Origin: Caldifarciminota bacterium | Lineage (GTDB): Bacteria > Hydrothermota > 32-111 > QNBC01 | DNA length: 5,785 nt | Assembly: GCA_023132105.1 (NCBI GenBank) | Contig: JAGLYS010000088.1 | Location: forward strand, 1 to 5,785 | Direction: 5' to 3' | In this document: positions 5,579 through 5,785 of the stretch, piece by piece | How the letters are laid out: each line of letters starts with the position of its first letter | How positions within the stretch are numbered: the first letter of the stretch is position 1 | The notes under the pieces: generated by a model | Seen by the model: the letters and a program-made list of their open reading frames with translations, nothing else | The model's database searches: none | What the model was told of the DNA's origin: nothing | Program-made: the position numbers and the translations under genes

Positions 5579-5785
5579 ATATCTTTATAAATTTTTCAAA
5601 CTTATTTTTATACCTTATTATATATAAACCTTTATGAAAATGTTTTATATCGATAGCTATATAATCCCCGTTATCCGTCACATTCTTTACTTCTAACTTT
5701 CTTCCGCTAACATTATATATGGATATATCATTCACTTTAAATTTTCCTGCAATAACAAGATTCACATTATTACGGGCAATTCTAT
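5577..5785 (-). CDS. C-terminal end of a secreted protein with T9SS type A sorting domain (partial)
   Basis: Only the last 68 residues are visible; the frame stays open to the window edge, so the gene starts outside. The tail matches the Por secretion-system (type IX) C-terminal sorting domain: a beta-rich segment with ISIYNVSGRKL, a spacer, DIKHFHKGLYIIRY and a terminal KFIKI with the TGA stop at 5577-5579. In T9SS bacteria such a domain guides a protein with an N-terminal signal peptide across the outer membrane and is normally removed or exchanged for a lipid anchor. The passenger part is missing, so it could be a protease, adhesin, repeat protein or other surface protein. The usual upstream PNP-type motif is not in view. 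A GTG at 5763-5765 lies inside the domain and is not taken as the start. The gene converges on the aminotransferase, 38 nt apart. Confidence 0.75.
   Translation of the reverse strand, partial: RIARNNVNLVIAGKFKVNDISIYNVSGRKLEVKNVTDNGDYIAIDIKHFHKGLYIIRYKNKFEKFIKI

Noticed and set aside
5577..5765. Complete 62-residue protein starting at GTG 5765
   Set aside because: The frame remains open to the window edge and the GTG falls within a sorting domain that needs upstream sequence; it is read as an internal valine.
1..5785. A new defence, mobile or biosynthetic system
   Set aside because: All sizeable genes belong to known housekeeping families; there are no direct repeat arrays, transposase, toxin-antitoxin pair or unusual gene cluster in view.

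Overview
The window comes from an AT-rich bacterial chromosome (about two thirds A+T by eye) and reads as ordinary core-genome sequence. On the minus strand, four genes lie head to tail: a 62-residue membrane-anchored SHOCT-type protein, alanyl-tRNA synthetase (alaS), 4-diphosphocytidyl-2-C-methyl-D-erythritol kinase (ispE) and the nucleic-acid-binding regulator spoVG. Gaps are 54, 48 and 24 nt, with no convincing terminator between them, so they probably form one leftward operon. A strong Shine-Dalgarno sequence at positions 4-10, just past the spoVG stop, indicates that another gene of the same operon starts immediately outside the left edge. By analogy with the Firmicutes ispE...spoVG-glmU order, glmU is the first candidate.

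A 151-bp divergent intergenic region (4173-4323) separates this operon from a rightward class I/II-fold PLP-dependent aminotransferase of the 2-aminoadipate/multi-substrate (LysN/KAT II-like) group. The region carries a good rightward promoter: TTGTAT, 16 bp, TATAAT, with an extended TG. It also carries a plausible leftward promoter that would give a nearly leaderless transcript. Two inverted repeats could be operators; one is a 14-bp palindrome that covers the -35 element of the aminotransferase promoter. The aminotransferase ends at a clear intrinsic terminator. That terminator is shared with the 3' end of a convergent minus-strand gene running off the right edge, of which only a C-terminal type IX secretion (Por/T9SS type A) sorting domain is visible.

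Taxonomy can only be suggested. A T9SS-type sorting tail points to Bacteroidota, the wider FCB group, Cloacimonadota, Marinimicrobia, WOR-3 or another lineage using such tails. The ispE-spoVG linkage recalls Firmicutes. An AT-rich member of a candidate phylum such as WOR-3 or Cloacimonadota would fit both, but this is inference. Functionally the leftward operon groups housekeeping steps: tRNA charging, the kinase step of MEP isoprenoid synthesis and a small global regulator. I see no mobile element, CRISPR array, RNA gene or clearly novel multi-gene system. The points worth a second look are the SHOCT gene heading the operon, the acidic SpoVG tail, the divergent control region, and the cut-off secreted protein at the right edge.
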